Under the pieces are notes generated by a model. That model was not told where the DNA came from. It saw only the letters and a program-made list of their open reading frames with translations, and made no database searches. A stretch of 64,000 bases of DNA, from NCBI GenBank assembly GCA_964632495.1, contig CAZWDS010000008.1, positions 1 to 64,000 on the forward strand. Reading direction: 5' to 3'. Both the position numbers and the translations under genes were made by a program. Below are positions 45,310-54,753 of the stretch, in pieces (the stretch's first letter is position 1; the number at the start of each line of letters is the position of its first letter). Source of the stretch: CALKXV01 sp964632495. Lineage in GTDB: Bacteria > Pseudomonadota > Alphaproteobacteria > Rhodobacterales > Rhodobacteraceae.

Positions 45310-46239
45310 ATGCAGGCTCTTTTTGACATTATCCTTCCGGTCTTCGTCGTCATCGGCGTTGGATATTTCGTCACGTGGCGAGGTATGTTCAGCGAAGCCG
45401 CCATCGAAGGCATCGTGAAGTTCACGCAAAACATCGCAATTCCCTGCCTTCTGTTCCGCGCCATTTCCGAGATCGACATCGGCGGGACGATCAATGCGCC
45501 GTTGATCGTCAGCTACTATCTTGGGGCCTTCGCAAGCTTTGGCATCGGATATGCAGGTGCACGCAAGTTCTTTGGCCGCAACCAACCGGACGCTGTTGCC
45601 ATTGGGTTTTGCTGCATGTTTTCCAACACGATCCTATTGGGCCTGCCGATCACCGAACGCGCATACGGTCTGGACGCATTGGCGGACAACTTTGCGATCA
45701 TCGCTTTTCATGCGCCACTTTGTTACTTGCTGGGCGTCACCTCGATGGAGTTCGCCAAGAACCGCGAGGCCAGCGGTATCGAGCGATCAACGCGCGTTCT
45801 GAACGCGATGTTTCATAATCCTTTCGTCATCGCGATTCTCCTTGGGATAGTCGCCAATGTGACGAATTTGCCTTTGCCCACCTTTGTCGCCAGCGGTGTC
45901 GATCTCTTGGCCACCGCGTCTTTACCGGCGGCATTGTTCGGATTGGGCGGCATTCTTTATACTTACCGTCCCGAAGGCGACACGCGAACCATTCTGATGA
46001 TCTGCGGCATTTCGTTGGTTGTGCATCCGGCAATCGTCTTTGGCGCGGGCAAGGCCATGGCGCTGGATAACGATGCGCTACGATCCGCCGTTTTGACGGC
46101 CTCGATGGCACCGGGCGTCAACGCTTATATCTTCGCGAACATGTACGAGGCGGCGCGCCGTGTCGCTGCCGCGTCGGTTTTGGTAACCACGGCAGGCTCG
46201 ATCCTAACGATCTTGTTCTGGCTGCTGGTCCTACCATAA
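45310..46239 (+). CDS. AEC (auxin efflux carrier) family transporter
   Basis: A 309-residue membrane protein with about ten helices. The N-terminal PVFVVIGVGYFVTWRGMFSE and later FSNTILLGLPITERAYG match AEC proteins, which move malate, malonate or related acids. Second AEC gene in the window (the other is at 20872). No strong ribosome site precedes the ATG, so translation may depend on the upstream dehydrogenase gene. Confidence 0.9.
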   Translation: MQALFDIILPVFVVIGVGYFVTWRGMFSEAAIEGIVKFTQNIAIPCLLFRAISEIDIGGTINAPLIVSYYLGAFASFGIGYAGARKFFGRNQPDAVAIGFCCMFSNTILLGLPITERAYGLDALADNFAIIAFHAPLCYLLGVTSMEFAKNREASGIERSTRVLNAMFHNPFVIAILLGIVANVTNLPLPTFVASGVDLLATASLPAALFGLGGILYTYRPEGDTRTILMICGISLVVHPAIVFGAGKAMALDNDALRSAVLTASMAPGVNAYIFANMYEAARRVAAASVLVTTAGSILTILFWLLVLP

Positions 46240-46309
46240 CCCCTTCCAACACCTTGCAATCAAATCTACTTTTGTCCAATGTCGTGGCATCGAATGAAAC
46301 GGGACCCGG

Positions 46310-47023
46310 ATGATCCGAAGGCTTGCCCAGCTTTTCAGCTTTGCCACAATCGCGCTTTTGGTCGCCGTTGTCATTGGTGCCGCGCAACCAGGTCCGCACC
46401 GCATCCCCTGTCCTGAATGCTATGGGCTGACCGAGATTTCTTCACGTGTCTGGACCGATCAGCCCGAAAAAGCGCCGGCCCTTTTGTCCATGGTGGAACA
46501 GGCCGAGACCACCGTGCAGAACTTCTTTGGCGATCAGCTGAACAGACCTAATATGGTGCTTTGTGGCACACGTGACTGCGCCCAGGCCTTTGGAATTCGG
46601 GGGAACGGCCTGTCCATCGCCCATGTTGCCGTTATGGTCAGCCCCGGCGGTCTAACGACAGGAACATTGACCCACGAACTGACCCATTTTCGACTGCACC
46701 GTTCGCTTGGCCCCCGAAATATTCTGCGCCAGCCCTTTCCCACATGGTTCGATGAGGGTCTTGCCACTCATGTGGCGGATCACCCAAGGTGGCTGGGCGA
46801 GGTGACGCCTGCGGCTCGAACGCGCGTGCGCGAAGTGGATCGGTTCTGGAAATGGGATGATGCCTATCGCGACCTTGGCGTAGGCCGCGCCTATCGCGCA
46901 GCCGCCGCCGAAGTTGCGATCTTCGAACAACAAGCCGGTCGTAAAGGCTTACGCGAACTCATTGCCCGCGCGGAAAAGGGCGAAGCGTTCCAGCGCGTCT
47001 GGCAAGACATCCTAAATCGCTAA
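46310..47023 (+). CDS. Membrane-anchored gluzincin metallopeptidase-like protein
   Basis: A 237-residue protein with one N-terminal membrane segment (about 6-25) and an extracytoplasmic zinc-peptidase domain. The HExxH motif is THELTHFRLH (His122, Glu123, His126) and the third ligand is likely Glu149 in FDEGLATHVA, which is the gluzincin pattern (peptidase MA-like). Two Cys pairs (34/37 and 85/90) could form disulfides. The substrate is unknown. It is convergent with rpmB. Confidence 0.75.
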   Translation: MIRRLAQLFSFATIALLVAVVIGAAQPGPHRIPCPECYGLTEISSRVWTDQPEKAPALLSMVEQAETTVQNFFGDQLNRPNMVLCGTRDCAQAFGIRGNGLSIAHVAVMVSPGGLTTGTLTHELTHFRLHRSLGPRNILRQPFPTWFDEGLATHVADHPRWLGEVTPAARTRVREVDRFWKWDDAYRDLGVGRAYRAAAAEVAIFEQQAGRKGLRELIARAEKGEAFQRVWQDILNR

Positions 47024-47046
47024 GGCTCTGCCCGGAAACGACAAAA

Positions 47047-47063
47047 CCCCGCCAGTGGCGGGG
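47047..47063 (-). terminator. rpmB terminator
   Basis: On the minus strand CCCCGCC act GGCGGGG forms a perfect 7-bp stem followed by TTTTGTCGTTT, 25 bases after the rpmB stop. Confidence 0.8.
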
Positions 47064-47087
47064 CCGTCTTCCGAAATCAATCGTCCA

Positions 47088-47372
47088 TCAGGCGGCTTGC
47101 GCGGCCTTGATATCTTTCTTGATTTTCAGAGCGCTATTGCTGAGGTCGGCGTCTTTTGCCTTCATGAGGAACGCATCAAGACCACCACGGTGATCCACAG
47201 TGCGCAATGCCGAGGTCGACACCTTCAGGCGGAACGTCCGGCCCAAAGTTTCCGACATCAATGCCGTTTCCGTCAGATTCGGCAGAAACCGACGGCGTGT
47301 TCTGTTTTTGGCGTGGCTGACATTGTTGCCAACCATCGGGCCTTTTCCGGTCAATTCGCAGCGGCGCGACAT
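47088..47372 (-). CDS. rpmB: 50S ribosomal protein L28
   Basis: A 94-residue basic ribosomal protein of the large subunit. MSRRCELTGKGPMVGNNVSH is the classic N-terminus. The ATG at 47372 follows GAGAGGGTAACCCC; the frame upstream to 47492 is the leader. It has its own predicted promoter and terminator, so it is probably a single-gene transcript although it lies just behind meaB. Confidence 0.97.
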   Translation of the reverse strand: MSRRCELTGKGPMVGNNVSHAKNRTRRRFLPNLTETALMSETLGRTFRLKVSTSALRTVDHRGGLDAFLMKAKDADLSNSALKIKKDIKAAQAA

Positions 47373-47463
47373 GGGGTTACCCTCTCGTTCGATTTCGAAG
47401 GCCGATGCCTCCGTCAATGCAAACGGGCAGCGCCATCGGCCCTGCCCAAGAATCCGTGTGCGG

Positions 47464-47492
47464 GTGATAGGAGGAAGCGGGTCAGGCGTCAA
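47464..47492 (-). promoter_or_regulatory. Predicted sigma-70 promoter of rpmB
   Basis: On the minus strand TTGACG and TATCAC are separated by exactly 17 bases, placing the transcription start near 47457, about 85 bases before the rpmB ATG and just past the meaB stop. Confidence 0.55.
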
Positions 47493-47509
47493 GCCTTAAG
47501 CACGGGTTT

Positions 47510-48508
47510 TCAAGGCGCTTTGGGTGTCTTTGTCAGATGCGCCAACACCTCGCGCGCGGCCGATCCCGGGGCGCGGGTGCCATCGGTCACGGTCTTGCGC
47601 AATTGTTCCATCGCGGCTTCGGCCTTGGGATCGCTTTCCAACAGGTTCAAAAGACCCTGACGCACTTCGTCTTCGAACCAATGACGCGCTTGTTCCGCAC
47701 GTCGTCCTGACCAAAATCCTGTTTCTTTTCGGTGCTTTGCCAAATCCTTCATTTCAGCCCATGCCGCCTCTAACCCGGCGTCTTCTAACGCGGAAATGGC
47801 CATCGCCTTTGGGAAATCGTCAGGGTCGCCGTCGCGTTTTCTAAGTAATCTGAGCGCGCCAGCATAATCCGCCACAGTCCGGATCGCTGTCGACTTCAAA
47901 TCACCGTCAGCCTTATTCACAAGGATGATATCGGCGATTTCCATGATCCCGCGCTTCACACCCTGCAATTCATCCCCACCTCCCGGGGCAAGCAGCAAGA
48001 CAAACAGATCCGACATCTCGGCCACGATGGTTTCGGATTGACCGACACCAACGGTTTCAATCAACACAACGTCAAAACCCGCCGCCTCGCAAAGCGCCAC
48101 TGCATCCCGCGTCCTGCGCGCCACGCCGCCCAAATGGGTCTGGCTAGGCGACGGGCGGATAAAGGCCTTTGGGTCACGCGACAAACGCTCCATCCGGGTT
48201 TTGTCGCCCAAGATCGATCCGCCGGAACGGGCTGACGACGGATCAACCGCCAAAACGGCAACGCGCAAACCCTGGCCTGTCAAAAGACAGCCAAAAGCCT
48301 CGATAAAGGTGGATTTTCCGACCCCCGGCGTGCCCGAAAGCCCGATCCGAAGCGCTTCTGGTGCGTCCTTGGCGAGATGCTCCAGCAGGATTTCGGCCTT
48401 GGCTCGATGGTCCGCGCGGCCACTTTCCACAAGGGTGATCGCACGCGCCAAAGCACGACGATCGCCGGTTTTCAGGGCCTGTGCCAGTGATGTGATCTCG
48501 CATGTCAT
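47510..48508 (-). CDS. meaB: MeaB/ArgK-type GTPase, methylmalonyl-CoA mutase chaperone
   Basis: A 332-residue G3E-type GTPase that protects and reloads the cobalamin of methylmalonyl-CoA mutase. Motifs: Walker A GTPGVGKST (about 60-68), VDPSSARSGGSILGDKTRM, ETVGVGQSE and the specificity motif VNKADGD. The mutase itself is not in the window. Confidence 0.95.
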   Translation of the reverse strand: MTCEITSLAQALKTGDRRALARAITLVESGRADHRAKAEILLEHLAKDAPEALRIGLSGTPGVGKSTFIEAFGCLLTGQGLRVAVLAVDPSSARSGGSILGDKTRMERLSRDPKAFIRPSPSQTHLGGVARRTRDAVALCEAAGFDVVLIETVGVGQSETIVAEMSDLFVLLLAPGGGDELQGVKRGIMEIADIILVNKADGDLKSTAIRTVADYAGALRLLRKRDGDPDDFPKAMAISALEDAGLEAAWAEMKDLAKHRKETGFWSGRRAEQARHWFEDEVRQGLLNLLESDPKAEAAMEQLRKTVTDGTRAPGSAAREVLAHLTKTPKAP

Positions 48509-48609
48509 TTCAGTCGCGACACTGGCGCGGAGGGCTCAAAGTGTCCAGACATCAGCGCATCTGTCCGGGTTGGACATGCGTATTTGGAAAGAGATGAAAG
48601 CCCATCGGC

Positions 48610-50994
48610 TTATGACCGCCGTTTTGCACGCAGCGTAGGGTCGGCCTGGGTCGGATCGTCGGGCCAAGGGTGTTTGGGATAGCGGCCCCGCATGTCTTTC
48701 CGCACATCCGCGTAGGACTCGGCCCAAAACCCGGGGATATCCATCGTAGTTTGCACCGGACGACCGGCAGGCGACAAAAGCGTAACCCGAAGCGGACGGC
48801 CCGCGACCTGAGGGTGTGTTGTGGTGCCGAACATTTCTTGCAGCCGCAACGCGATTTCGGGATCCGGGCCGCTGTAATCGATTGGAATGCTACGCCCCAG
48901 GGGTGTTTCGAAACTGGACGGCACGTCTTGGTCAAGGCGCTGCATCTGGGGCCAATCCAGCATGGCACGCAAGGCGGGCAGGATGTCGAAAGATTTCCAA
49001 TCCGCCTTGCTTCGTATGGTGCCCAAATGAGGCAGGAGCCAGCTTTCCAGATTGTCCAAAAGAGCCGCATCACTGACATCTGGCATGTCTTGACCAGCGT
49101 CGCGGGCCAGCGTCACCCGCGCGCGAAACCTGTCGACGGCAGATGACGGCAGCAGCCCAAGTTGGCGCACACCGTCCAGCATAGCCTGCGCAATCGCGTC
49201 AGGCGGAACGTCTTTCCAGCGGCGCGACGCCAAGGCGATGGCACCTAAGCGTTCCTCCTCTCGAGCGTCAACGCGGCCGTCGCGTCGCGACCAATGCGCC
49301 TCTTGCACCCAGACCAGTTGGTCTTTGAATACGTCGCGAAGCGCGCTTTCCGTGATCGGCAAGGCCCCGCGAATACGTGCCTCCGTTGGATGGCCATCCG
49401 TGTCGGTCACCACCAAGAACCGTGCCCCCGCCAAAGCATCATCCGGTGACATTTTCACACCTTTGCCGCCCGACAATTGCCAGCGAGGCGCGTCACCTGC
49501 CCGGCGCAACGCAATTCGGTCAGGATAGGCCAGCGCCGCCTGCTCGGCCGGGTCTTTCAGACGTGTTTCAGGTGCCACGCGCGCCAACCGCTCTGCCTCG
49601 GAACGCAATCGCTTCAGAGCCGGCGCAGAATCTTTACCGCGCATCGCCTCCAGCCGAAGGGTCAAGTCCGTCCCCACACCCTGCAAAGGATCACGATCCG
49701 CCAGCAACGCCGCCAAAGGGGCCGCCGCTTTGCCCGCCCGCATCAACATATGGCCCAGTCGGGGATGCAATGGCAGGCGCGCCAACGCAGCGCCATGTTC
49801 CGTCACCCGGCCCTCTTCCAAAGCACCAAGGTCGTTCAACAAGGCTTCGGCTTCGGCCAGAGGCCCTTCTGGTGGCGATGTCAGAAATGGCAGGTCCTTC
49901 GCCCCCCATTCTGCCATTTCCAGCGCCAAACCCGTTAAGTCAGCCGTTTCGATTTCAGCCGGCGGAAAAGGCAGCAATGCTCCTTCCTCACCCTTGGTCC
50001 AGAGGCGATAGCATATCCCGTCCGCAACGCGCCCCGCCCGTCCCTGTCGCTGATCCGCCTCGGCTTTCGTCGTCCGCTCAGTCACCAGCCGCGACATGCC
50101 CGAGCCGGGATCAAACCGGGCCCGACGCGACAGGCCACCATCGACCACCACACGGATATCCGGGATCGTCAGCGAGGTTTCGGCAATCGACGTGGCCAAC
50201 ACGATCTTGCGCCGTTTGGATGGGGCCAAGGCCAAAGACTGCTGTTGCAGCGGCATGGCCCCGAATAAGGGGTGCAGAGCGACATCTGGCAAATCAAGGC
50301 GGCCCATAACGCGGCGGATTTCACCCTCGCCCGGCAAAAACGCCAGTATGCCGCCCTCGGTTTCTGCCGCCGCCCGCGTGATCAAGCCTGCCATTCCGAC
50401 GTCAAACCGCCCCTTGGCGGGGCGATCCAGCCAGCGCGTTTCGACCGGAAAACTCACCCCTTGCGACGTCACAACAGGCGCACCACCCATAAGATCCGCC
50501 ACCGGAGCCGCGTCCAACGTCGCCGACATCACGATCAGCAATAGATCGTCCCGAAAGGCGGCCCGGCATTCCAAAGCCAGTGCAAGGCCCAGATCGGCGT
50601 TCAACGATCGTTCATGGAATTCGTCGAATATAATCGCACCAATGCCCGGCAAACTCGGGTCCGACTGGATCATCCGCGTCAGGATGCCCTCGGTCACCAC
50701 TTCGATGCGGGTCGCCTTACCAGTGCGCGCCTCGCCCCGCATCCGGTAACCAATGGTGTCACCCGGCAGTTCACCCAAAGTTTCAGCCATTCGCAGGGCG
50801 GCAGCTCGCGTGGCAAGCCGCCGTGGCTCCAGCATCAGGATACGCCCCTCAACCAGTCCTTCCTCTAAAACCGCCAAAGGCACCCGCGTGGTTTTTCCCG
50901 CGCCGGGCGGGGCCTGCAAAACCGCTTGTCGATCACCGGACAACACCGCCATCAGCTCGGGCAGAACATCCTCAATGGGCAAACGGGTAACCAT
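48610..50994 (-). CDS. hrpB: ATP-dependent helicase HrpB
   Basis: A 794-residue DEAH-box helicase. The Walker A APPGAGKTTRVPLA (about 28-41), DEFHERSLNADLGLAL (about 118-133) and QRQGRAGR (motif VI) are present, with the HrpB-specific C-terminal domain (WAESYADVRKDMRGRYPKHP). The biological role in alphaproteobacteria is not settled. It ends about 100 bases before meaB, reading in the same direction. Confidence 0.96.
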   Translation of the reverse strand: MVTRLPIEDVLPELMAVLSGDRQAVLQAPPGAGKTTRVPLAVLEEGLVEGRILMLEPRRLATRAAALRMAETLGELPGDTIGYRMRGEARTGKATRIEVVTEGILTRMIQSDPSLPGIGAIIFDEFHERSLNADLGLALALECRAAFRDDLLLIVMSATLDAAPVADLMGGAPVVTSQGVSFPVETRWLDRPAKGRFDVGMAGLITRAAAETEGGILAFLPGEGEIRRVMGRLDLPDVALHPLFGAMPLQQQSLALAPSKRRKIVLATSIAETSLTIPDIRVVVDGGLSRRARFDPGSGMSRLVTERTTKAEADQRQGRAGRVADGICYRLWTKGEEGALLPFPPAEIETADLTGLALEMAEWGAKDLPFLTSPPEGPLAEAEALLNDLGALEEGRVTEHGAALARLPLHPRLGHMLMRAGKAAAPLAALLADRDPLQGVGTDLTLRLEAMRGKDSAPALKRLRSEAERLARVAPETRLKDPAEQAALAYPDRIALRRAGDAPRWQLSGGKGVKMSPDDALAGARFLVVTDTDGHPTEARIRGALPITESALRDVFKDQLVWVQEAHWSRRDGRVDAREEERLGAIALASRRWKDVPPDAIAQAMLDGVRQLGLLPSSAVDRFRARVTLARDAGQDMPDVSDAALLDNLESWLLPHLGTIRSKADWKSFDILPALRAMLDWPQMQRLDQDVPSSFETPLGRSIPIDYSGPDPEIALRLQEMFGTTTHPQVAGRPLRVTLLSPAGRPVQTTMDIPGFWAESYADVRKDMRGRYPKHPWPDDPTQADPTLRAKRRS

Positions 50995-51073
50995 CTGAAT
51001 GTCCTAACCCGCAACAGCGGAATTGGGAACGGGGCATTCAAACCAGCCTACCTTTCGTATTTCACTGCTTTGA

Positions 51074-51127
51074 GAATACACTGGGGGTGAATTGACCGTC
51101 AGGCCAAGAGGGGTGAAACTCCCTTAA
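51074..51127 (+). repeat. GAATACACTGGGGGTGAATTG intergenic repeat-like element
   Basis: GAATACACTGGGGG is followed by two imperfect hairpins (TTGACC/GGCCAA and GAGGGG/CTCCCT). It resembles, in a more degenerate form, the AAATAC-plus-hairpin elements at 4158, 5292 and 59550. It lies between hrpB and moaE. Confidence 0.35.
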
Positions 51128-51156
51128 CCGCGACGCGCATCGCGCGGCGCAAAACC

Positions 51157-51609
51157 TTATTCCTTGTCCAACCACCGGTTCAAGGCGGCTTCGTCTTCGT
51201 CGCGTGCGGCCACCCAATCGGCACCCTCCGCGCCCTGTTCTTTCTTCCAGAAAGGCGCGCGCGATTTCAGGTAATCCATCAGAAACTCCGCCGCCGCAAA
51301 GGCATCCGCCCGGTGACGCGAAGCGGTGGCGACCATCATGATCTGCTCGTCCGGACGCAAAGGCCCATAGCGGTGGATGATCATAGCATCACTCAAGGAC
51401 CAGCGTGCCATCGCCTCATCGCGAATTTTCGCCAGTGCCTTTTCCGTCATGCCGGGATAATGCTCGATCTCCATCCCCGACAGCGTGCCGCCCTCATCGC
51501 GCACAAGGCCCGAGAATGTAACAACCGCGCCCGCGCCTTTGGCCCCTTCAGTGAAAGCCTGAACCTCTGCGCCCATGTCGAAGGGTTGGGATTGAACCCG
51601 AACGCTCAT
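51157..51609 (-). CDS. moaE: Molybdopterin synthase catalytic subunit
   Basis: A 150-residue subunit that with MoaD adds two sulfurs to precursor Z to give molybdopterin. Signatures: GAVVTFSGLVRDEGG (about 27-41), IEHYPGMTEKAL, IIHRYGPL, and the active-site Lys region FMDYLKSRAPFWKKE. It overlaps moaD by four bases (ATGA). Confidence 0.96.
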   Translation of the reverse strand: MSVRVQSQPFDMGAEVQAFTEGAKGAGAVVTFSGLVRDEGGTLSGMEIEHYPGMTEKALAKIRDEAMARWSLSDAMIIHRYGPLRPDEQIMMVATASRHRADAFAAAEFLMDYLKSRAPFWKKEQGAEGADWVAARDEDEAALNRWLDKE

Positions 51610-51854
51610 CCGCCTGTCATCGGCGGGAAAAACGCCACTTCACGAACTCCGGACAGTGATGCGTCCATGTCGGTCAGTTCCTGATCCAAAGCAACACGCA
51701 CCGACGACATATCGGAAAACGCCAACGCATGAGCATCGCTGCGGGCCCGCAATTCGTCGACCAAACCCGCAACCGTGTCGGCCTCTGTTTCAATCTGCTC
51801 GCCACGTTCGCCAATCCGTTCTCGCAGCCAGGCAAAATACAGAACGTCTATCAT
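51606..51854 (-). CDS. moaD: Molybdopterin synthase sulfur carrier subunit
   Basis: An 82-residue ubiquitin-fold sulfur carrier ending in the required Gly-Gly (FFPPMTGG), whose C-terminus is thiocarboxylated for transfer by MoaE. The ATG at 51854 (MIDVLYFAWLRE) is in the pgsA overlap (ATGA); the longer frame to 51956 is inside pgsA and is not used. Confidence 0.95.
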   Translation of the reverse strand: MIDVLYFAWLRERIGERGEQIETEADTVAGLVDELRARSDAHALAFSDMSSVRVALDQELTDMDASLSGVREVAFFPPMTGG

Positions 51855-52513
51855 CGCTCGTCTTTCAAATAGGGCATCGCCTTGCGCAGATAGTCGATGC
51901 CCGTGATCAACGTCAAAGCTCCGGCAATCCATAACAATCCGACCCCGGCCCACCAAGTGACCCGCGCGGCCATGTCGATCAGGCGAAGACCCGAGGGATC
52001 GTCGCCTCCGTCAAATATTGCAGCTATTGTGGCCGCATCCATACCCGTCATCCGATCCAGCAACATATGACCAAAAATGCCTGTGGCGAACAAAACCGCA
52101 ATCGCCACCATCTGCGCGGTCGTCTTCCACTTAGCCAGGTTGGTGACTTTCAAAGTTCCCGCCGTATCGCCCAGAAATTCCCGCAAGCCGGACACGAAAA
52201 CTTCCCGGAACATGATGACTGTTGCGGGCAGCAAAATCCACGGATCCATGCCCGCATAGCCGGTGATCACCAACAATGCGATCACCACCATCGCCTTGTC
52301 GGCAATCGGGTCCATCATCGCCCCAAACTTGGTTTCCTGTTTCCAGGCGCGCGCCAGATAGCCGTCCAGAAAATCCGTCAACGCCGCCGTCACAAACAGG
52401 ATCAGCGCGAACCAATCCGCCCAAGGCCGCGTGAAATAGAGAAACATCAGCACAACGCCAGGCGCCGCCAGCAGCCTCAAAAGCGTCAGGATATTAGGCA
52501 AGTTCCACGTCAT
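51851..52513 (-). CDS. pgsA: CDP-diacylglycerol-glycerol-3-phosphate 3-phosphatidyltransferase
   Basis: A 220-residue membrane enzyme that makes phosphatidylglycerol phosphate. The CDP-alcohol phosphotransferase motif D-G-x2-A-R-x8-G-x3-D-x3-D is seen as DGYLAR..G..MDPIAD (about 49-71). About four membrane helices. It leads the pgsA-moaD-moaE operon with four-base overlaps. Confidence 0.95.
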   Translation of the reverse strand: MTWNLPNILTLLRLLAAPGVVLMFLYFTRPWADWFALILFVTAALTDFLDGYLARAWKQETKFGAMMDPIADKAMVVIALLVITGYAGMDPWILLPATVIMFREVFVSGLREFLGDTAGTLKVTNLAKWKTTAQMVAIAVLFATGIFGHMLLDRMTGMDAATIAAIFDGGDDPSGLRLIDMAARVTWWAGVGLLWIAGALTLITGIDYLRKAMPYLKDER

Positions 52514-52884
52514 ACCCCTGACTTAGACCCAAGCCCGGCCGTTGAAAAGAGCCGTCAGGACAACTTGGCAGGAATGCGCAGCCGCGTGATTTCAGCCGTT
52601 CTCGATCACCTTTTGGCGCAGGTATCCGAAATACGTCGGATCGCTTTTGTGCTCGACCTTGCTCCGCAACGAATAAAGTGACTGTTCGACCGGATTGTCG
52701 AACCACATGAAAAGCCAAAGTCTCTGCAAGTCCGACGCCCTCAACGACGCCAAAATCGATCAATCCAAAGACGAAAACAATAGCGCCCCAACATTCAGAC
52801 GTCAGCGCTGCAAAGAGATTCTAACGAAAAAATTCTCCATACCCGATGGATAGACGGTTGATTTGGTGGAAATATGATCCGAAA
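52514..52884. other. pgsA-uvrC intergenic region
   Basis: A 371-base gap. On the minus strand it holds only a short frame (52592-52753). No terminator with a T-run, no RNA gene and no repeat were recognised. Confidence 0.5.
52592..52753 (-). CDS. Possible small protein or gene remnant
   Basis: A 53-codon frame from TTG at 52753, or 38 codons from ATG at 52708 (MWFDNPVEQSLYSLRSKVEH and on), ending TGA at 52592. The codon choice looks coding-like, but there is no ribosome-binding site and no recognised family. It may be the 3' part of a decayed gene. Confidence 0.25.
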   Translation of the reverse strand: MASLRASDLQRLWLFMWFDNPVEQSLYSLRSKVEHKSDPTYFGYLRQKVIENG

Positions 52885-54753
52885 TCAGCCCTTTTCGTGG
52901 AAATAGTCGTAAATCGTCTCGGCGATCTTGGCCGAAATCCCGTCCACCGCTTTCAAATCCGCAAGATCAGCCCGGCCAACTGCCTTTGCCGATCCGAAAT
53001 GCGCCAGCAAAGCCCGTTTTCGTGTCGCCCCCACGCCCGGAACATCATCCAAAGGCGTCGCCCCGACTGCCTTGGACCGTTTCGCACGGTGCGCGCCAAT
53101 CGCAAAGCGGTGCGCCTCGTCGCGCATACGTTGGACAAAGTATAGAACCGGATCGCCACGGCGCAGCGCGAAGGGGCGTTGCCCGGTGCGGTGGAATTCC
53201 TCTTTGCCCTGATCCCGGTCCACACCCTTGGCCACGCCGACCATGGGCACGTCTTCAACGCCTAACTCGGCCAAAATGCCTTGCACGGCGCTCACTTGCC
53301 CCGCACCGCCATCAATCAGCAACAGATCAGGCCAAGCTTCGGTCTGGCGGTCCGGGTCTTCCTTCAGCAAGCGTTTGAACCGCCGGGTCAGAACCTCGCG
53401 CATCATGCCGAAATCGTCGCCGGGCGTCAGGCTTTCATCCTTGATGTTGAACTTGCGGTACTGGCTTTTCAGGAACCCTTCGGCCCCCGCCACGATCATG
53501 CCACCCACAGCATGGCTGCCTTGGATGTGGCTGTTGTCATAAACCTCGATCCGCGCAGGCGGGCCGTCCAGATCGAACGCCTCGGCCAGACCGGCCAGCA
53601 GTTTCGCTTGTGTCGCGGTTTCCGACATTTTGCGCGCCAGACTTTCGCGCGCATTGCGCAAGGCCCCCGCCACCAACTCTTTCTTCTCGCCCCGCTGAGG
53701 CACCAGAATTTCGACCTTCCGCCCGGCTTTGTCGCTCAAAGCCTCGGCCAAGAGATCGGTATCCTCAATTTCATCCGACAACAGAATCTGACGCGGAGGA
53801 TCCTTTTGATCGTAAAACTGACCCAGGAAGGCCTGCATCACCTCGGCCGCCTCGGCCCCAGAACCGGTGCGCGGATAATAGTCCCGATTGCCCCAGTTCT
53901 GATTGGCGCGGATGAAAAACACCTGCACACAGGCCTGTCCGCCTTCCATATGCAGCGACACCACATCGGCTTCGGCCACACCTGCCGGGTTCACCGCCTG
54001 CGTGCCCTGCACAAACGTCAGCGCCTTCAGCCGGTCGCGCAGGGCCGCCGCGCGTTCGAACTCCATCGCTTCCGAGGCGTCTTGCATCTCGGCTGCCAGC
54101 TTTTCCTGGACCTTGGTCGTACGGCCCTTCAGAAACTTCTCGGCATCGCTGACTAGGGCGCCATATTCCTCTTCGCTGACGTACCCCACACACGGCGCGC
54201 AACACCGCTTGATCTGATACAATAGACATGGTCGCGTGCGGCTTTCAAAGGTAGCGTCCGAACAGTTCCGCAGCAGAAACACCTTCTGCAACTGATTAAG
54301 CGTTCGGTTCACAGCCCCCGCGCTGGCGAAGGGGCCATAGTAATCGCCCTTCTCTTTCTTCGCGCCCCGGTGCTTTTTGATGGGCGGAAAGCTATGTTCC
54401 TTCGACACCAGAATGTTTGGAAAGCTCTTGTCATCGCGCAGCAGCACGTTGTAGCGCGGCTTTAACTGCTTGATCAGGTTCTGCTCTAACAAAAGCGCTT
54501 CGGTTTCCGTGCGCGTCGTCAGGAACATCATCGAAACCGTATCGCGGATCATCCGCGCAATCCGGGGAGAATGCCCTGTGGGGCGCGCGTAGTTCGACAC
54601 ACGCGCCTTCAGGTTCCGCGCCTTGCCGACGTAAAGAACCGCGCCTTTTTCATCCAGCATCCGATACACACCGGGGCTGGCATCCAGCGTTTTCAGATAC
54701 GACTGGATGACGTCAAAGCCGGTCTTGGGCGAGGGATCAGCGGATGTACTCAT
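52885..54753 (-). CDS. uvrC: UvrABC system protein C
   Basis: A 622-residue nucleotide-excision-repair nuclease. It has the N-terminal GIY-YIG nuclease (GVYRMLDEKGAVLYVGKARN, about 27-46), the Cys cluster CLLYQIKRCCAPCVG, a UVR motif (about 200-235), the RNase-H-like nuclease (EVYDNSHIQGSHAVGGMIV) and C-terminal helix-hairpin-helix repeats (DDVPGVGATRKRALLAHFGS). The ATG at 54753 was chosen over one at 54798 because family members begin here; the ribosome site is weak. Confidence 0.96.
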   Translation of the reverse strand: MSTSADPSPKTGFDVIQSYLKTLDASPGVYRMLDEKGAVLYVGKARNLKARVSNYARPTGHSPRIARMIRDTVSMMFLTTRTETEALLLEQNLIKQLKPRYNVLLRDDKSFPNILVSKEHSFPPIKKHRGAKKEKGDYYGPFASAGAVNRTLNQLQKVFLLRNCSDATFESRTRPCLLYQIKRCCAPCVGYVSEEEYGALVSDAEKFLKGRTTKVQEKLAAEMQDASEAMEFERAAALRDRLKALTFVQGTQAVNPAGVAEADVVSLHMEGGQACVQVFFIRANQNWGNRDYYPRTGSGAEAAEVMQAFLGQFYDQKDPPRQILLSDEIEDTDLLAEALSDKAGRKVEILVPQRGEKKELVAGALRNARESLARKMSETATQAKLLAGLAEAFDLDGPPARIEVYDNSHIQGSHAVGGMIVAGAEGFLKSQYRKFNIKDESLTPGDDFGMMREVLTRRFKRLLKEDPDRQTEAWPDLLLIDGGAGQVSAVQGILAELGVEDVPMVGVAKGVDRDQGKEEFHRTGQRPFALRRGDPVLYFVQRMRDEAHRFAIGAHRAKRSKAVGATPLDDVPGVGATRKRALLAHFGSAKAVGRADLADLKAVDGISAKIAETIYDYFHEKG

